Shown here one piece after another: positions 15,345 to 18,077 of a stretch of 18,077 nt of DNA; the first letter of the stretch is position 1, and every line of letters begins with the position of its first letter. The stretch is from positions 1 through 18,077 of the forward strand of contig DATGHS010000136.1 in assembly GCA_035307785.1 (NCBI GenBank). Reading direction: 5' to 3'. The translations under genes and the position numbers were made by a program. The notes beneath the pieces are model-generated. The model did no database searches. It was not told the origin of the DNA and saw only the letters and a list, made by a program, of their open reading frames with translations. Source of the DNA: DATGHS01 sp035307785 (GTDB lineage Bacteria > Planctomycetota > Planctomycetia > Gemmatales > Gemmataceae).

Positions 15345-15527
15345 CCGACAGCGACATTTCTTCTCACGTAAAGTTCAAGTTCTTTGCCGGATCGGCCGAT
15401 ATTCCCGATGGAAACAACTATTCGGGTGGTCCGGCAGCGCTCTTTCTTTCCTGAATTACCCAGTCGCTCACGATGAAGCGGCAGGAAAGCCCAGCGAACC
15501 GGAAGAATTCGGCAGGGAGGCTACGAT

Positions 15528-15746
15528 ATGCGCCGGCTTCTAATGCTCGCAGCAGTGGCGGGTTTGGGTCTTTCCAACGCTGGCTGCTTGTTCAATGCCT
15601 ACGGCAGCGATCCGAACACCCGCATGAACCAGCTTCTGAATCAGTCGGAAGACATGCGGCAGGTCCGCGAAGAGTGGCAGCGCATCTGGTTCACTGACCA
15701 GCCGTCGCACCTGACTCCGGACCGCATCCATGGCGGTATACAGTAA
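15528..15746 (+). CDS. Small planctomycete-type lipoprotein, 72 residues
   Basis: The ATG at 15528 has GGGAGG (15515-15520) 7 bases upstream. The protein begins MRRLLMLAAVAGLGLSNAGC, a signal sequence ending in a lipobox-like Cys20. The short mature part reads NQLLNQSEDMRQVREEWQRIWFTDQPSHLTPDRIHGG; the 'LLNQSED.RQ..EEW.R.WF.DQPSHLTP.R.HGG' pattern is one I associate with tiny lipoproteins conserved across planctomycetes. No role is known. It is likely transcribed either from HU read-through or its own promoter in the 183-base gap (15345-15527), where I see nothing specific. It is followed by a perfect stem-loop and converges with the HEAT-repeat gene. Confidence 0.82.
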   Translation: MRRLLMLAAVAGLGLSNAGCLFNAYGSDPNTRMNQLLNQSEDMRQVREEWQRIWFTDQPSHLTPDRIHGGIQ

Positions 15747-15754
15747 GCCGATAT

Positions 15755-15796
15755 GGCCGCTTGCGGCTTAGCAGGGATGCTAAGCCGCAAGCGGCC
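15755..15796. terminator. Perfect 18-bp stem-loop between convergent genes
   Basis: Arms 15755-15772 and 15779-15796 (GGCCGCTTGCGGCTTAGC and its complement) pair at 18 of 18 positions around a 6-base loop, AGGGAT. It begins 8 bases after the lipoprotein stop and ends 4 bases before the stop of the minus-strand gene. Its position fits a bidirectional terminator; the sequence type resembles a dispersed planctomycete repeat. No T-run flanks it. Confidence 0.7.
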
Positions 15797-15800
15797 AAGA

Positions 15801-18077
15801 TCACTTCTTCTCCACGCGGACCCGCAAGCCATCGCCATCGGCGAAGCGCAGGTACAGCCCGTGGTCTTTCGGCGCACCCGCCGATTTCACCAGCACGGTA
15901 TTCCAGCCTTCGGTCAAATGCACGTCCACCTTGTCGGTGTCGGGCTTCGCGGCCCGGCGGTCGCCGAATTCGTAAATCTGTTGGTCGTTGAGCTTAATTC
16001 GGATCGGACCGGTGGAGCCCACCATCATCTTTACTTTCTGCGCCTTCGGTGAATACACGTAGGTTAGGGCGTAGCCCGCAATCAAATCGCGCTGGAAAAA
16101 CGCGCGCAAATCGAGGTAGCCGTTCGGCTCCACGAGCGCAACTTTCCAAGTAAGCTTCTCATCCGGTTTGCTGCCCGAGTACGTAGCCTTGGGATCGGCG
16201 GATTTGTCTGGCGGAAATGGCGTACGCAGATCGCCCACGAATGGTCCGACTACCAGATATTCCAGCGCGATACCGCGGAGTGATTCCTGTGCTTTGCGAT
16301 CGCGGAGGAACGATACGAGATCGATGAATTGGTCGAAGGAAAGTTGCGAAAGCACGTTGTCGGGCATGAGCGATTGCTTCGATACTTCCAATTCTTCCAC
16401 ATCGGACTTTGGGATGCGCACTTCTTTGCCGGTTGATTCTTTCAGCACCAGCTCGGCAGGCGTATCGACGACTTTCAAGCCGGTGTACGTTAGTCCCTTC
16501 TTGGTCGTGGCCCGATAGGCTTGGTAACCTTCCTTGATCTCCTTGCTCGGGTCGATCATCGACTCCATGACCTTGTCCAGCGATTGCGTCTCCCAGATGC
16601 GAGTGAGGTCTGGCCCGACATTACCGCCGACGCCTTCCAGCTTATGGCAATTGATGCAGGCCAGCGTCTTCGCATTCAGGTACAGCGTCCGGCCACGGTT
16701 CGGATCGCCCTTCGTCTTAACGAGAGCCTGAACTTTTTCGACCTCGCCCTTTTCCAACGATAGGAGCAAGCCGCCACGCATCACTTCGGTGAGAATCGGT
16801 CCGAGGTCCGGATTTTTGGCCAAATGCTTGCGCAGGTTCTCGGTCACTTGCGGCAGCAAATCGCGCGGCAGCTTCTTGGCGAGGAATCGTTCCGCTGCCT
16901 TCTTCGCTCCGCTCGGCTGCGTCCCCAGCACTTGTACCGCTTCCGATTGCAGGCCGGCATCCTTCTGGTCGAGAAATCCCTCCGCCAAGGTCTGCGCTGC
17001 ACTCGGGTCCGTCTGCGCGAGCGAACGCAAGGCTTCGATTTTGAGGGCGTTGCCTTCCGCGGAGCTGGGGCGCGCATCTTTCAAAATGGCGATGAGCGGC
17101 GGAATGGTCGATTTATCGTTGAACACACGCAGCGCTTTCAAAATCGCCTGACGCTCAATGCCAGTCCAGGTTTCGTCGCCAAGCCGGGCATTCAGCACTG
17201 GCACCGCTGCGGTCAGGCGCGCTTGCTCAATGGTGCGGATAGCCAGTAAGCGGATATCCGGATCGTTGTCTTCCAGCAAGCCAAGAATCAGTTTGCCGAC
17301 CTTGTCATTCGGCACCGGCCCGAAAGTGCCAAGCAATTCAACACCGGTTCGCTTCACGTCTGAAGCCACGCCGGGATGAGAGAGCAGGAACTGCACGAGC
17401 ACATCCGGTCCCAGCGGCGGATCGAGAATGTAATTGCTGATCGATTTCAGCAAGGCCGTCTGCTGTTCGGGCCGAAGATGCGGATTGTTCAGCAAAATCG
17501 GCAGCGCCTCGGCCCCGGCCCGTGTACGAAGTGTCGTGAATGCTTCCACCACATGATCGCGATCGCGATCCACGCCGGAATCGGCGTTCTCCAGTAGTTT
17601 TTGCATCCCGCGAGGGCCTAGCCGCTCCAAGGCGCGAATGATTCCATCGGAAAGGTACAAATCCTTGCCGTTGTCGTGCCGGAAGACAGTGGCGATTACG
17701 TCTTCCGCGCCTGGTGCGCCGATTTTGCCCATTGCTAAAACGATGGCCCGTTTCACAGGTGCTTCGGCCACTGTAAGCGCCTTGAGTAGCTCATTCTGAA
17801 TTTCCCAGTCGCCGGGGGTGCCATTCAGCGATAAGCCGTCGGCGGCAAGGCGAACGACATCATTGTTGATGTCCTCGAGAAGCTTGCAGAATCCGGTCTT
17901 AACGTCGGTGTTCCAGAACGATTGCAACGCGCCGATAGCAGAAAGGCGAGCGGCCAGTGGCGCTTGTTGATCGAGCGCTAACCGCAAAAGCTGTGAGCGA
18001 TTGCGGTCGCCGCGATGCACGAGTTCGCGCTGGGCAGCCAGGCGATCGCTGAAATCCGGCGCGGCGAGCGATTTAAT
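15801..18077 (-). CDS. HEAT-repeat / PVC-type heme-binding protein, C-terminal part
   Basis: The frame is open to the right edge, so the N-terminus is missing; the GTG at 18020 is not the real start because coding sequence (SLAAPDFSDRLAAQRELVHR) continues upstream. Visible parts: a long series of HEAT-like helix pairs (RLSAIGALQSF, VKRAIVLAMGKIG, IRLLAIRTIEQARLTAAVPVL, KIEALRSLAQTDP); then a TIGR02603-type heme domain with CINCH (16658-16644) in CINCHKLEGVGGNVGPDLT and SKEIKEGYQAY; then a C-terminal beta-sandwich of about 150 residues (YLVVGPFVGDL ... GWNTVLVKSAG) like PA14/carbohydrate-binding folds. Proteins of this plan usually begin with a beta-propeller dehydrogenase-like domain (TIGR02604) and are exported. 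Substrate is unknown. Confidence 0.93.
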   Translation of the reverse strand: MKSLAAPDFSDRLAAQRELVHRGDRNRSQLLRLALDQQAPLAARLSAIGALQSFWNTDVKTGFCKLLEDINNDVVRLAADGLSLNGTPGDWEIQNELLKALTVAEAPVKRAIVLAMGKIGAPGAEDVIATVFRHDNGKDLYLSDGIIRALERLGPRGMQKLLENADSGVDRDRDHVVEAFTTLRTRAGAEALPILLNNPHLRPEQQTALLKSISNYILDPPLGPDVLVQFLLSHPGVASDVKRTGVELLGTFGPVPNDKVGKLILGLLEDNDPDIRLLAIRTIEQARLTAAVPVLNARLGDETWTGIERQAILKALRVFNDKSTIPPLIAILKDARPSSAEGNALKIEALRSLAQTDPSAAQTLAEGFLDQKDAGLQSEAVQVLGTQPSGAKKAAERFLAKKLPRDLLPQVTENLRKHLAKNPDLGPILTEVMRGGLLLSLEKGEVEKVQALVKTKGDPNRGRTLYLNAKTLACINCHKLEGVGGNVGPDLTRIWETQSLDKVMESMIDPSKEIKEGYQAYRATTKKGLTYTGLKVVDTPAELVLKESTGKEVRIPKSDVEELEVSKQSLMPDNVLSQLSFDQFIDLVSFLRDRKAQESLRGIALEYLVVGPFVGDLRTPFPPDKSADPKATYSGSKPDEKLTWKVALVEPNGYLDLRAFFQRDLIAGYALTYVYSPKAQKVKMMVGSTGPIRIKLNDQQIYEFGDRRAAKPDTDKVDVHLTEGWNTVLVKSAGAPKDHGLYLRFADGDGLRVRVEKK

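Overview
The window looks like a piece of a planctomycete chromosome, probably from the Pirellulales/Gemmatales side of the phylum; this is inferred from gene families, not from a marker gene. The evidence is a Planctomycete-cytochrome (PSD/PSCyt, formerly DUF1585/1587/1588/1592/1595) gene followed by its DUF1552 partner, a TIGR03067-type lipoprotein, a PVC-type HEAT-repeat/heme-binding protein, a Ser/Thr kinase, small planctomycete-type lipoproteins, and several unrelated families of GC-rich dispersed stem-loop repeats at gene ends. No tRNA, rRNA, CRISPR array, transposase or integrase is visible.

Layout. (1) Positions 1-262, minus strand: the N-terminus of a multi-pass membrane protein that leaves the window on the left. 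(2) 584-4356, plus: a secreted di-heme PSD/PSCyt protein with an inserted PA14 domain, then a Tat-exported DUF1552 protein, separated by a long inverted repeat. (3) 4558-5304, plus: a lipoprotein of unknown function. (4) 5392-6005: an 88-residue minus-strand gene next to an ambiguous stretch with competing small frames. (5) 5999-7210, plus: an archaeal-type S-adenosylmethionine synthetase, convergent with a minus-strand TIGR03067-like lipoprotein (7249-7719). (6) 8017-8367, minus: a small hypothetical gene, divergent from a secreted YncE-like beta-propeller (8516-9556, plus) that ends in a nested inverted repeat. (7) 9849-10046, minus: a 65-residue conserved-looking protein with a strong terminator. 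(8) 10645-14585, all minus: a four-TM membrane protein with a PH-like tail, an FMN-dependent alpha-hydroxy-acid dehydrogenase that seems to start at a rare ATC codon, and a Ser/Thr kinase fused to a right-handed beta-helix. (9) 14823-15746, plus: an HU-family nucleoid protein with a basic tail and a small lipoprotein. (10) 15801-18077, minus: the C-terminal part of a HEAT/heme-binding/beta-sandwich protein that leaves the window on the right.

How the genes fit together. Most appear to be single-gene units with their own control signals; the only convincing functional pair is the PSD/PSCyt-DUF1552 couple, an exported redox pair of unknown substrate. Two exported c-type heme proteins, a secreted propeller and several lipoproteins make this a cell-envelope-heavy region. 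Housekeeping genes (SAM synthetase, HU) are interspersed. Nothing here forms an obvious defence island or biosynthetic cluster. The most unusual items are the kinase/beta-helix fusion, the apparent ATC start, the archaeal-type SAM synthetase, and the four different stem-loop repeat families, each sitting at or directly after a stop codon.
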